Part shown: piece by piece, positions 1 to 7,889 of the stretch
Numbering within the stretch: the stretch's first letter is position 1
Layout: every line of letters begins with the position of its first letter
Assembly (NCBI GenBank): GCA_944358385.1
Contig: CALVQW010000007.1
Coordinates: forward strand, 27,762-91,761
Direction of reading: 5' to 3'
Source: an uncultured Clostridia bacterium
Lineage (GTDB): Bacteria > Bacillota > Clostridia > Christensenellales > CAG-917
Length of the DNA stretch: 64,000 nucleotides
Notes under the pieces: model-generated
What the model was told of the DNA's origin: nothing
The model's input: only the letters and a program-made list of their open reading frames with translations
Databases searched by the model: none
Translations under genes and position numbers: made by a program

Positions 1-462
1 GACGTCGTACATGCTGGGGAGCAGAGGATCGCCCACCCTTCCCCAGGGGTGCAGATAGTTGCGGTGACCGTACACCGCCACCGTGGAGATATGCACGAAC
101 TTGGGCTGTTTTTCGCCCAGCTTCTCCACCTCGTCCACCATGTTGCGGGTGCCGACATAGTTGGCGAGTTTGGTGCCTTCGGGATCGTGATCGGACGCGG
201 GCGGGATGATCGCCCCCACATGAAAGACGTAATCCGTGTCCGCGACAAGCTCCTTGCAGGACTTTGCGTCCGCAAGGTCTCCCCACACCGCTTCTGCGCG
301 CTTGCCGAACATTCTGCGCGCGGCGGCTGCAAACTGCTTGTCCCTGCCATTGCGGCGGACGAGGAACTTGACCTTCTCCACCTCATCGAGTTCGAGGAGC
401 TGCCTCAGGCACTCCTTCCCCATATTTCCGCTTGCTCCGGTGAGAGCGACGATGACCGACAT
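1..462 (-). CDS. NAD(P)-dependent SDR-type epimerase/reductase, N-terminal 154 residues (cut by window edge)
   Basis: The open frame runs off the left edge, so only the N-terminal 154 codons are present. The first residues carry a Rossmann glycine motif (TGASGNMGKE, residues 8-17). Further on are the acidic WGDLAD segment, the cofactor-side FHVGAIIPP segment and the ISTVAVYG strand, which in extended short-chain dehydrogenases precedes the catalytic YxxxK. That YxxxK lies beyond the edge. The family oxidises, reduces or epimerises sugars and other small alcohols with NAD(P)(H); the substrate cannot be told here. The ATG at 462 is chosen because an AAGGAGG ribosome site lies just upstream. The gene is AT/GC-typical of its neighbours. 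Confidence 0.85.
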   Translation of the reverse strand, partial: MSVIVALTGASGNMGKECLRQLLELDEVEKVKFLVRRNGRDKQFAAAARRMFGKRAEAVWGDLADAKSCKELVADTDYVFHVGAIIPPASDHDPEGTKLANYVGTRNMVDEVEKLGEKQPKFVHISTVAVYGHRNYLHPWGRVGDPLLPSMYDV

Positions 463-686
463 AAAAGCCTCCTTACACTTTTCTACGCTCTCATTCTACC
501 CCGCCACTCTTACCACGTCTTGACGAAAACCTTACATTTTTCTTACATCTGCCTTAATACGCGGATACGCTCACAGGGACGCGTGCGCTCCTCTTGGCAC
601 CTGTCGCCAAGGGCGGAGGCGCGGCGGAGCTAAGACCTGCCGTGCCGGACACGGTTTTATCATTTCTACACGAAACGGAACATAAA

Positions 687-711
687 AAAGACCTCCCGTC
701 GGGAGGTCTTT
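687..711 (-). terminator. Rho-independent terminator of the 742-1257 lipoprotein gene
   Basis: An 11-bp stem (687-697 with 701-711) with a 3-nt loop is followed, on the minus strand, by a run of T residues (complement of 684-689). It lies 30 bp after the stop codon of the lipoprotein gene. Confidence 0.85.
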
Positions 712-741
712 CTTCTAGGACGCAAGAACGCCCTTCCCGCC

Positions 742-1257
742 TCAAACGGGGGCGTTGAAGATGAATGTGGTGTCGCCGTAAACGACGTATAGGATGAGAT
801 GACGGGTGCCGTCCTGCTCTTCCACCCTGCCGCAGGTGCCAGCCGACTTTTCACCGTCGAAGGTGTACTCTATCATGCTGGCGGACATCGCATCTCCGCT
901 CCGTTTCCAAGTGCCGTAGACGTCGCTGCCGTCCGCAAAGCCGAGGATGACCTCCTTGCTTGTGAAATCCACGGTGACGGTGGAGGAGTCGAGGGGCATG
1001 CCCTCATATTTCAGCCACTTGCTTTTGTCATCGGGATGTTTCGCCTTCAGCTGCTCGGCAAGGGCGACGGAATAGGTGGTGGTGCCGCGCTCGCTCTCCA
1101 CGACGATGCTCTCCAACACCCACGCATCACTGTCCGTGGGCAGGGGGTAGGCAGACTTGCCGTCACACGCCGACAGCACTCCGCACAGCGCGGCGCACAG
1201 CAGCATGACGCAGAGGATGATCGCAAATTTCGATGTTTTTGTCCTGAAAATGTTCAT
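742..1257 (-). CDS. Small secreted lipoprotein of unknown function
   Basis: The 171-residue product has a basic N-terminus, a hydrophobic segment (about residues 11-29) and a lipobox (LSAC), so residue 31 should be the lipidated cysteine and the mature protein should sit on the outer face of the membrane. The mature part is rich in beta-strand-like stretches (for example VTVDFTSKEVILGFADGS and RHLILYVVYGDTTFIF), compatible with a small lipocalin-like or single-barrel fold, but no family is recognised. A GGAG-type ribosome site (ACGGAG) precedes the ATG. It is a single gene with its own terminator. Confidence 0.75.
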   Translation of the reverse strand: MNIFRTKTSKFAIILCVMLLCAALCGVLSACDGKSAYPLPTDSDAWVLESIVVESERGTTTYSVALAEQLKAKHPDDKSKWLKYEGMPLDSSTVTVDFTSKEVILGFADGSDVYGTWKRSGDAMSASMIEYTFDGEKSAGTCGRVEEQDGTRHLILYVVYGDTTFIFNAPV

Positions 1258-1310
1258 ATAAACTCCGTTTTATGCGTTCTCTCCCCTTTCCCTTCCTTTT
1301 CCTTCTCCCC

Positions 1311-2249
1311 TCAGTCGGCGCGGGAAATCATCTCTCCCGCAAACTTCTGCGCTGCGGCAAGGCACTCTCTCCCGGAGCGCGCAAGCTCGCACGCGAGCGC
1401 GCCCGCATGCACACCGTTGATGCCCGTGCAGGTGAAGATCTCGTGTCTGACGCACGCCGCTTCCAGCTCCTCTTTCAGCGTTTCGGACTCCGCTTTCAGC
1501 CTGTCCGCCGAAGATGCGACGATGAAGGTCGGCGGGAAATCGTGATCCGCATAGGCATCCGCGGCAGACGGCAGCGCGCTCTCGCGCGAACTGTAACTCA
1601 CCAGCTCCTGCTTGGATTTGCCGAGAAACGCTCTCACGAAAAGTTCTATGGACGGGAAACGCGTGCCTATGGAACGCACGGGATCGAAAAGCCCGCTGAG
1701 CAACACCAGCGCGGACACCTTGAAGGGATCGCGCGGCTTGAACTCTATGCCCAGCTCGTCATAGAGCGCGGGATGAGATGCTACGGCTCCGACGAGAGCG
1801 GCAAGATAAGCCCCCGCACTGTCCCCCGCCACGACAACGCGCGAGGTGTCGATGCTGAACTCCTCCGCACGCTCCAGCACGAACTCTATCCCTTTGAATA
1901 TCTCGCGTATGTGCGCGGGATGCTCCGCATCGAGGGCGTAATCGTAGCCGATGTTGGCGGCGACATACCCCTTCTCCACCCAATTATAGCAATAGAATCT
2001 GCGGTTGGGGCGCAGACCGGAGACGAAACCGCCGCCATGTATGTACACAAAAAGAGGCAGTTTGCCCTGTTGTCCTTCGGGCGAGAACACATCCAGAGCC
2101 GTGCGCTTGCCGTCCGCATAGCGCAGCCCCATGCGTTTCACTATGCCGCGGTGCGCGCGTGCGAAAGGAATGTAAAGCAACACTTCTCCGAGATTGAGAT
2201 AAGCCTTGGAGAAGTTGACGGCGAATCTGTCACCCGCGGTCAGTCCCAT
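1311..2249 (-). CDS. Alpha/beta-hydrolase, esterase/lipase of the HSL (GDXG) type
   Basis: The 312-residue product has the oxyanion-hole motif HGGGF (in VYIHGGGFVSG) and the nucleophile motif GDSAG (serine in VVAGDSAGAYLAAL), the hallmarks of the hormone-sensitive-lipase/GDXG esterases. The general acid is likely the Asp of ASSADRL and the base the His of GINGVHAG near the C-terminus. Such enzymes hydrolyse small carboxylic esters in the cytoplasm. An upstream in-frame start at 2336 would overlap the preceding gene; the ATG at 2249 is preferred because AGGGGGC lies 5 nt before it. It follows the prolyl-tRNA editing gene by 14 bp and is probably co-transcribed. Confidence 0.85.
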   Translation of the reverse strand: MGLTAGDRFAVNFSKAYLNLGEVLLYIPFARAHRGIVKRMGLRYADGKRTALDVFSPEGQQGKLPLFVYIHGGGFVSGLRPNRRFYCYNWVEKGYVAANIGYDYALDAEHPAHIREIFKGIEFVLERAEEFSIDTSRVVVAGDSAGAYLAALVGAVASHPALYDELGIEFKPRDPFKVSALVLLSGLFDPVRSIGTRFPSIELFVRAFLGKSKQELVSYSSRESALPSAADAYADHDFPPTFIVASSADRLKAESETLKEELEAACVRHEIFTCTGINGVHAGALACELARSGRECLAAAQKFAGEMISRAD

Positions 2250-2263
2250 AATGCCCCCTATTG

Positions 2264-2752
2264 TCAAAATCTGAGAAAATAGACAAAGTTGCCGTGCCCC
2301 CTGATGAGAGCGACCAGCTCGTCCGCATCCAGCCACACCGTAGCCGTGTTGTCGCAGGGATGCACGCCTATGACGCCGCCCCTGAACTCGGCGTCGATGA
2401 CGAACTTAACCTTCTTGCCCGTGTCATTGATGTAGCCGAGCGGAGTCACCGAGCCTTTGGACAGACCGAGCAGCGCGTCAAGCTCCTCCTCCGAGGCAAA
2501 GGAGAGTTTTCTGGAACCCATCTTCTCCTGCGCCTCTTTGAGAGAGACGTGCCTGTCCTGCCTCACCGTGAGGACGTAGTAGTTGAGTTTTTTGTCGTCT
2601 CTCACAAAAAGGTTTTTGGCGATGCGCTCCCCGTCGGGCAGCCCAAGTGCGATCACATCGTCTATGGTGTCCGCGTGCGCGTGTTCCGCCATCTTGTATG
2701 CCACTCCCGCCGCGTCCAACGCGGCAAGACACTTCGCTATCTTCTCGTTCAC
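2264..2752 (-). CDS. Prolyl-tRNA editing protein, ProX/PrdX (YbaK-type) family
   Basis: The 162-residue product matches the freestanding INS-like editing domains that hydrolyse mischarged Ala-tRNA(Pro). It has the conserved KNLFVRDDKKLNYYVLTV segment, the SFASEEEL segment, GSVTPLGYIND, and the C-terminal GVHPCDNTATVWL strand. The usual length is about 160-170 residues. The GTG at 2752 is chosen because AAGGGAG sits 5 nt upstream; the longer frame from 2791 has no ribosome site. It is probably transcribed with the esterase gene behind it. A second, more divergent YbaK-family protein is encoded at 8428-8907. Substrate specificity is inferred from the family, not seen. Confidence 0.88.
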   Translation of the reverse strand: MNEKIAKCLAALDAAGVAYKMAEHAHADTIDDVIALGLPDGERIAKNLFVRDDKKLNYYVLTVRQDRHVSLKEAQEKMGSRKLSFASEEELDALLGLSKGSVTPLGYINDTGKKVKFVIDAEFRGGVIGVHPCDNTATVWLDADELVALIRGHGNFVYFLRF

Positions 2753-2809
2753 TTTTTCTCCCTTGACATCCGCATATGCCCGTTGCGGCAATGCTCCCGC
2801 TCATCATAG

Positions 2810-2863
2810 CACGCATCGTGTTTTACACCCGCGTCACCCGTAGAGTATAAAACACGATGCGTG
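2810..2863. repeat. 16-bp perfect inverted repeat in an intergenic gap
   Basis: The arms 2810-2825 and 2848-2863 are perfectly complementary with a 22-nt spacer. It lies upstream of the prolyl-tRNA editing gene and downstream of the flavoprotein gene. No T-run follows on either strand, so it may be an operator or a processed hairpin rather than a simple terminator. A second 10-bp hairpin (2938-2947 with 2961-2970) lies closer to the flavoprotein stop codon. Confidence 0.6.
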
Positions 2864-2993
2864 TTCATTTTCTTCCCGCGCTCCTTTGCGACATCCTCCG
2901 CGCGCCCTGTGTGCGGCGGGAAATGCCGAGGTACGCTCCGTCCGCGGAGGCATGACGTCGCCGCGGACGGACACGAAACGTGTTATCTTACGG

Positions 2994-5045
2994 TCACAGT
3001 TTCTCTGCAACCTCCCAAGCTTTCCACACCACGGTGCGGAGGTTGCCCACCTTCTCGGCGTCGCCCACGATGTGGACGTGCGCGCTCTTTTCCGCCACGG
3101 GGGCGGGGACATAGCCCACCGAGACAATGACGCTGTCCGCCTTGATGTCTTTGGTCTTGCCGTCCGCGCCCTCAACGGTGACGGAGCCTTCCGAGATCTT
3201 CTTCACCTTGCTTTCCAGCAACACCGGCACTTTCTTCCACGCGAAGTAGTCCCTGAGATAGGAGGAATTTGCAAGGCAGAGTCCCGGAGTGGTGATAATG
3301 TCGTTCTGCGCCTCGACGATGACGGGGTGTTTGCCTTTGAGGAAGAGGTCGTAGGCTATCTCGCAGCCCGTGAGACCTCCGCCTATGATGACGACATTCT
3401 CGCCGACCGCCGCGCCGTTAAGATAGTCGATCGCCTCGATGCTCTTTTCGATGCCGGGGATGCCGAGCTTTCTGGGCTTCGCGCCCGTCGCCACCACCAC
3501 TTCGTCCGCGCCGAGAGATGCGATGTCCTTCACTTCGGTGTTGAACTTCACATCGATGCCGAGTTTCGCTATCTGTCTGCGGTACCACTCGATGAGCGCG
3601 CGGTCCTTCTCCTTAAAGGAAGGTGCGGCAGCGGGGATGAACACGCCGCCCAGCCTGTCGCTCTTTTCGTATATGGTGACCTTGTGTCCGCGCAGAGTGG
3701 CTATCCTCGCCACTTCCATGCCGCCCACGCCGCCGCCGATGACCGCGACATTCTTCTTTTTCTTTGCGGGGACGACGGTATACTTGCCGTTCTGCATGGT
3801 GAGGGGGTTCAAGGCACATCTCGCCATATGCTGCGCGTCCGAGATGGGCGCGTCGTTGCCCGTACCCTTGTGCTTTGACATGGTGAAGCAGCCGTTGTGG
3901 CAGCAGATGCAGGGCTGGATGTCCTCGATCCTGTCCTCCATGAGCTTGGTCACCCATTCGCCGTCGGTGAGGAACTGTCTTGCCACGCCCATGGCGTCTA
4001 TCCTGCCTTCCGCGATGGCTTCCGCGGCGACTTCCGGCTCCATACGTCCCGCACACACCACGGGGATGTCCACGAACTTCCTGATGTGCGCCACGTCGTC
4101 GAGGTTGCAGTTGACGGGCATATAGGCAGGCGGATGCGCCCAATACCACGCATCGTAAGTGCCGTTGTCGGAGTTGAGCATATCATAGCCCGCATCCTGC
4201 AGATATTTCGCGGCTTTCTCGCTCTCCTCCATATCTCTGCCCACTTCGACGTAATCCTCGCCGGGCACCGCACCCTTGCAGAACCCCTTGGTCTTGCTGA
4301 CGACGGAATATCTCAGCGAGACGGGATAGTCCTCGCCGCACTGCTTCTTGATCTCCTTCACCACGGCGACGGGGAAGCGGTATCTGTTCTCAAAGCTGCC
4401 GCCGTACTCGTCCGTGCGCTTGTTGGTGTATTTCAAAGTGAACTGGTCAAGGAGATAACCCTCATGCACCGCGTGCACCTCGACGCCGTCCACGCCCGCT
4501 TCCTTGCACATCTTTGCGGTCTGACCGTAGGCGTAGATGATGTCCTCAATCTCCTTTTTGGTGAGAGCGCGGCAGGTGACGTCCTCCGTCCACCTGGACG
4601 GCAGTTCGCTCGGAGACGCGCTGATGTAGGAAGGATCGAGGATGGGTTTCATGAGCGCGCCCACCACCTTGTTCTTGATGGGGAGCGCGAGCAGCTCGCT
4701 CAGCGCGAAGGAACGCCCGAACCCCGCCGTGAGCTGCACAAAGAGTTTCGCTCCCGTCTTGTGGATCTCCTCCATATAGGGTTTGAGCTTTCTGAACGCG
4801 CCCTTTGCTTTATACAGCCACTGTCCGCCGATGAGGTTTTTCAAAGGCGCGATGCCGGGGATGATGAGACCGACGTTGTTTTTCGCGCGTTCGAGAAAGA
4901 AATCCGCCGCATCCTTGTCGAGGTGATGAGGCTCCATCCAGCCGAACAGCGATGTCCCGCCCATGGGACAAAGCACGATGCGGTTCTTGATCTCGACATT
5001 GCCTATCTTCCACGGGGTGAACAAAGGTTCGTAAATTTTGTTCAT
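2994..5045 (-). CDS. Old-yellow-enzyme-type NADH:flavin oxidoreductase / enoate reductase (FMN, 4Fe-4S, FAD)
   Basis: The 683-residue product has the three-part build of 2,4-dienoyl-CoA reductase, enoate reductase and BaiCD-type enzymes. An N-terminal FMN TIM barrel (about 1-360) includes VDGVEVHAVHEGYLLDQF and the RTDEYGGSFENRYRF signature. A 4Fe-4S loop follows (CICCHNGC plus a later Cys in MARCALNP). The C-terminal half has two Rossmann motifs (VAVIGGGVGGMEVARIA and NVVIIGGGLTGCEIAYDL) for FAD and NAD(P)H. Such enzymes reduce activated C=C bonds in anaerobes; the substrate here is unknown. An AAGGAGG site precedes the ATG, and a sigma-A-like promoter lies at 5081-5109. It is monocistronic. 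Confidence 0.93.
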   Translation of the reverse strand: MNKIYEPLFTPWKIGNVEIKNRIVLCPMGGTSLFGWMEPHHLDKDAADFFLERAKNNVGLIIPGIAPLKNLIGGQWLYKAKGAFRKLKPYMEEIHKTGAKLFVQLTAGFGRSFALSELLALPIKNKVVGALMKPILDPSYISASPSELPSRWTEDVTCRALTKKEIEDIIYAYGQTAKMCKEAGVDGVEVHAVHEGYLLDQFTLKYTNKRTDEYGGSFENRYRFPVAVVKEIKKQCGEDYPVSLRYSVVSKTKGFCKGAVPGEDYVEVGRDMEESEKAAKYLQDAGYDMLNSDNGTYDAWYWAHPPAYMPVNCNLDDVAHIRKFVDIPVVCAGRMEPEVAAEAIAEGRIDAMGVARQFLTDGEWVTKLMEDRIEDIQPCICCHNGCFTMSKHKGTGNDAPISDAQHMARCALNPLTMQNGKYTVVPAKKKKNVAVIGGGVGGMEVARIATLRGHKVTIYEKSDRLGGVFIPAAAPSFKEKDRALIEWYRRQIAKLGIDVKFNTEVKDIASLGADEVVVATGAKPRKLGIPGIEKSIEAIDYLNGAAVGENVVIIGGGLTGCEIAYDLFLKGKHPVIVEAQNDIITTPGLCLANSSYLRDYFAWKKVPVLLESKVKKISEGSVTVEGADGKTKDIKADSVIVSVGYVPAPVAEKSAHVHIVGDAEKVGNLRTVVWKAWEVAEKL

Positions 5046-5080
5046 AACCGACTTTCCTCCTTATCGTTGTCGTCGGATAC

Positions 5081-5109
5081 AGTATAGTCTAATAAATACT
5101 AAAAGTAAA
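5081..5109 (-). promoter_or_regulatory. Sigma-A-type promoter of the flavoprotein gene
   Basis: On the minus strand TTTACT (5104-5109) and TATACT (5081-5086) are separated by 17 bp, about 35 nt upstream of the ATG at 5045. Confidence 0.7.
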
Positions 5110-5217
5110 TAGCCTTTTCCCGCAAAATGCCGTTTAATGCGCGGCAACGCGTCCTGCAAATACGCATTTCACCGATACGCTCAAACAAATCATCCGCGCA
5201 ATATGCCGGACCGGCAT

Positions 5218-5245
5218 AAAAAAAGGAGCCTCGGAAGAGGCTCCT
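5218..5245 (-). terminator. Terminator of the M28 peptidase gene
   Basis: A 9-bp stem (5224-5232 with 5237-5245) with a GGAA loop is followed on the minus strand by a seven-residue T-run (complement of 5218-5224), 20 bp after the stop codon. Confidence 0.9.
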
Positions 5246-5264
5246 CTCGTTTTCTCGGTACGGC

Positions 5265-6542
5265 TTATTTGCCGAACTTTTTGTCGAACTTTTCAAGGCA
5301 CTTCACGCTGATGGCATAGCAGTCCGCAAGGCAGTCCTTGTCGAGGTTGGTGTAGGTGTCCTTCAGGGTGTGGTAGTAGTCCTCAAGGACGTGGTTCAGA
5401 GCCGTGATGCCCGTCACCTTATAGCCGCCCTGCGCAAATGCCGCGGAATCCGTCGCGCCGCCGAAGGGAGGCACCCAAGTCTTGTTGCAGTGTATGCCGA
5501 GTTCCTTCGCGCTCTCCATAAAGGTGTCGCTGACTTCCTTGTCCGCCTTGACTGTGCCGTTGAGGTCGCGGTAGTTGACGCCGAGGAACTTGCTGGCGTG
5601 TATGGTGTCGTAGGAATAGATCCACGTAGGCACGTCGTCAAACTCGCCCTTGTGCTGTTCCACCCACGCTTTCGCGCCGCGGAGTCCCGCTTCTTCGGAG
5701 CCGGAGAGGATGACGCCCACTTCGGTGTGTTCAAGCTCGATGCCCGCATCCTTCATGGCTTTGAGGATGGCGATGCCCATATAGCAGCCGGTGAGGTTGT
5801 CGTTCGCGCCGTCCACCGTCGTCTTGGGATCCCACATAAAGTACATGCCGATGAGTCCGGGGACAAAGACGAGCTGGGCGATGCCGCACCAGAACAGCGC
5901 GTCACCGTAAACGGCGGTGTATGCGTCAAGGCTGAACTCGCTCATGTACGCAATGCCCTGAGAGCCGAGCACCGCGGTGGCGACTATCGCAAGCACGAGA
6001 GCGATGAACGCGCCGAGGAAGCTGGAGCCGATGTGCAGCTCGTAAACCGCGCCGCCGAACTTGTTGTTGACGGGCCAGTTCCACGCCGCGTCGGGGTGAC
6101 CGTTGAAGAAGATGCGCGCCTTCACTTCGCCCGTGCATTTCTTGATGGCGGTGACATTGTGTCCCGTCTCTTCGGGGAAGAGGAAGTCAAACGTCTTTTT
6201 GTACAGCACGAATTGGCAAATCATGATCAGGAACCCGACCGCGATGAGTGCCACTCCGAGTGCCGGCAGGAAGAAGAAACACAACATGCCCAGAAGTGCG
6301 CATGTGATGGTGTAGTTCAGCCAGCCGAGGAAGGAATGGGGATGTTCCTTGAAGGACTCCACATCCGCTCTCTCACAGCCGCACTCGTTTTTGAGAACGT
6401 CCGCCATATACTCGCAGGACTTTTTCTCGCCTTCGCTGCCGGGACCGCGCTTGCCGCACTTCTTGATGACGTCGGTGATGCCGTCGATCATGTACTGCGC
6501 GCTCTCCGCCTTGTTGTCTATGAGCTTTTTGAAATCAGCCAT
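5265..6542 (-). CDS. Membrane-integrated M28-family zinc aminopeptidase
   Basis: The 425-residue product carries the co-catalytic zinc motifs of M28 peptidases: FNGHPD, then DGANDNLTG, GSEEAGLRG (the catalytic Glu-Glu pair), YDT and a late His in NHVLEDYYHT. Between the N-terminal helix and the catalytic core are two pairs of hydrophobic segments (about residues 72-112 and 176-240), so the peptidase is probably anchored in the membrane by four helices inserted in the fold. This build is seen in uncharacterised clostridial M28 proteins; substrates are unknown. It has a clear promoter (6577-6605), an AAGGAGA ribosome site and its own terminator, so it is a single-gene unit. Confidence 0.87.
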   Translation of the reverse strand: MADFKKLIDNKAESAQYMIDGITDVIKKCGKRGPGSEGEKKSCEYMADVLKNECGCERADVESFKEHPHSFLGWLNYTITCALLGMLCFFFLPALGVALIAVGFLIMICQFVLYKKTFDFLFPEETGHNVTAIKKCTGEVKARIFFNGHPDAAWNWPVNNKFGGAVYELHIGSSFLGAFIALVLAIVATAVLGSQGIAYMSEFSLDAYTAVYGDALFWCGIAQLVFVPGLIGMYFMWDPKTTVDGANDNLTGCYMGIAILKAMKDAGIELEHTEVGVILSGSEEAGLRGAKAWVEQHKGEFDDVPTWIYSYDTIHASKFLGVNYRDLNGTVKADKEVSDTFMESAKELGIHCNKTWVPPFGGATDSAAFAQGGYKVTGITALNHVLEDYYHTLKDTYTNLDKDCLADCYAISVKCLEKFDKKFGK

Positions 6543-6576
6543 AGTACATCGTCTCCTTGTTTTTTAGAATGGTTAA

Positions 6577-6605
6577 ATTGTAACACAATTCATTTCCTCT
6601 TTCAA
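6577..6605 (-). promoter_or_regulatory. Sigma-A promoter of the M28 peptidase gene
   Basis: On the minus strand TTGAAA (6600-6605) and TACAAT (6577-6582) are separated by exactly 17 bp, about 35 nt upstream of the start codon. Confidence 0.85.
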
Positions 6606-6775
6606 TAGCCTTTCCGTATCTTTCACACTTTTTTAACATTTGTAGCCTTTCCGACACACCCGCCCCCTTGCAAGAACATTGCACGGTCGCGTTCTCTGCG
6701 CGCATTGGACATTCCCCACACCCCGCGCCGTTGCATTTCCCGTCACCTGTTTTGTCGGGGAACAGACACCCGTAG

Positions 6776-6891
6776 GCAAGCTTATTTTGTTGGACACTTG
6801 GGGACGGGCTTATTTTGTCCAAAAACCGGACACTCGGGGACGGGCTTATTTTGTCCGGAAATCAGACAGATCAAGCCCGCCCCCAAGTGTC
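6776..6891. repeat. REP-like direct and inverted repeats between two genes
   Basis: Two 29-nt direct copies (6792-6820 and 6828-6856) differ at one base; both contain GGGGACGGGCTTATTTTGTCC-like sequence. A partial third copy precedes them (from about 6776) and an inverted half-copy (6872-6891) follows. The rest of the 6543-6928 gap holds the M28 promoter and nothing else recognisable. Repeats of this flavour are often scattered as REP sequences served by Y1-type transposases, but no such gene is in the window. Confidence 0.75.
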
Positions 6892-6928
6892 TATACGAGT
6901 GATAGCCTCGCCCGCGATAAACGATAAA

Positions 6929-7612
6929 CTAAAACGCACGCACGTATGTGCAGCGGCAGGTCTCCGTCTCCACACAGCCCAGAACGCCGCCAAGGTACAC
7001 TCCCGTGTCGAGGTGTACCTTGCAACAGTCCGCGGCTCGCCCGCTCCCCCGCACGCCGTCCGCCCGCGGATAGAACAATATCTCATCCCTGCCCGTAAGA
7101 TAGCGCGTGGGAGTGTGACCATACAGCACACACTTCCCCTCCCTCGGCAGAACGTCTGCGTCCTTGAAACGACGGTCATACACCAGCTGCTCCCGCGCAG
7201 CCTCCCGCAAAGGCAGGATGCGTCCGTCCGCGAGCGGAACGCCCGCATGCACGAGGATAAGCTCCTCCGTCTCGATGTAATAAGGCAGGGAATCGAACCC
7301 TTCCACAGTCTCCGCGTCCAATAAATGCCCGTCCTCGAAATCGCCGCGCAGCCCGTCCAACGCCCGCTCGAAGTCCCCCGTCTGCTCCGTCAACGCGCGA
7401 AACCGCTTCAACATGTCGTACTCGTGATTGCCCGCGATGCAAAAGACGCCGGGCAGCGAAAACAAGAGCTTCGCCAAACGTATGCTCTCCCTTCCCTTCC
7501 CCACGATGTCGCCGAGCACATACATCCTGTCCCCGCCGCCGAATTTCAGCCTGTCCAGCAAACGGCAGAATAACTCATAATGCCCGTGTATGTCCGAAAT
7601 GCAATACACCAT
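6929..7612 (-). CDS. Calcineurin-like metallophosphoesterase (PPP family, possible diadenosine-tetraphosphatase or protein phosphatase)
   Basis: The 227-residue product opens with SDIHGHYEL, then LGDIVGKG and GNHEYDM, the three metal-binding motifs of the PPP phosphoesterases; later LVHAGVP and YGHTPTR give the remaining His ligands. Bacterial members dephosphorylate phosphoproteins or cleave Ap4A. The ATG at 7612 is chosen because the family starts one residue before this motif and because a TATCAT hexamer (7619-7624) ends exactly 6 nt upstream, as for a leaderless mRNA. The alternative GTG at 7630 adds six residues behind a GGGGGAG that is too close for a normal ribosome site. No operon partner is seen. 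Confidence 0.85.
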   Translation of the reverse strand: MVYCISDIHGHYELFCRLLDRLKFGGGDRMYVLGDIVGKGRESIRLAKLLFSLPGVFCIAGNHEYDMLKRFRALTEQTGDFERALDGLRGDFEDGHLLDAETVEGFDSLPYYIETEELILVHAGVPLADGRILPLREAAREQLVYDRRFKDADVLPREGKCVLYGHTPTRYLTGRDEILFYPRADGVRGSGRAADCCKVHLDTGVYLGGVLGCVETETCRCTYVRAF

Positions 7613-7618
7613 ACCCCG

Positions 7619-7624
7619 ATGATA
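7619..7624 (-). promoter_or_regulatory. -10 element placing the transcript start at the ATG of the metallophosphatase gene
   Basis: TATCAT on the minus strand ends 6 nt before the ATG at 7612. No strong -35 element is visible at 16-18 bp spacing, so this call rests on position and on the same geometry at other genes here. Confidence 0.45.
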
Positions 7625-7749
7625 CCACACTTCTCCCCCAAAACACAGCCCCCACGAAATAAAAAAGGATATTTGTCGTGTTCAAGCACGCCCTATCAAG
7701 CTATTTAAACCCGAAGGCGGGAACGAAAACTACCCCCCTCTTACCGAGT

Positions 7750-7873
7750 CCGAGGGCGATATTCGGATGCAGAACGCGAAAGCACCCCTTTTTCGGCGAG
7801 GCGCGTACTTGATCGTACGTAACGAGCCGAAAAAGGGGTGCTGACAAAGTTCTGCGCCGAATAGCGCCCTCGG
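7750..7873. repeat. 124-nt long-hairpin repeat (copy H1) downstream of mgsA
   Basis: The element folds on itself almost completely. Outer arms 7750-7758 pair with 7865-7873, then 7761-7775 with 7849-7862 (one bulge). An internal loop separates these from a perfect 16-bp stem (7782-7797 with 7826-7841), and the tip is GCGTAC-N6-GTACGT (7803-7820). The same arms and tip recur at 53325-53437, and the tip also at 27334-27395, 27430-27557 and 53495-53622. It starts 17 bp beyond the mgsA stop codon. The flanking 7631-7749 stretch holds no gene. Confidence 0.9.
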
Positions 7874-7889
7874 AAACCAGGGGCGGGGT

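Noticed and set aside
521..549. Plus-strand promoter TTGACG-17-TTACAT near 521-549
   Set aside because: There is no plus-strand gene downstream before the minus-strand lipoprotein gene, so it is probably a chance match in an AT-rich stretch.
6535..6822. 95-codon minus-strand frame with a Cys-rich middle upstream of the M28 gene
   Set aside because: It runs over the M28 promoter (6577-6605) and the REP-like repeats and ends inside the M28 start; no ribosome site.
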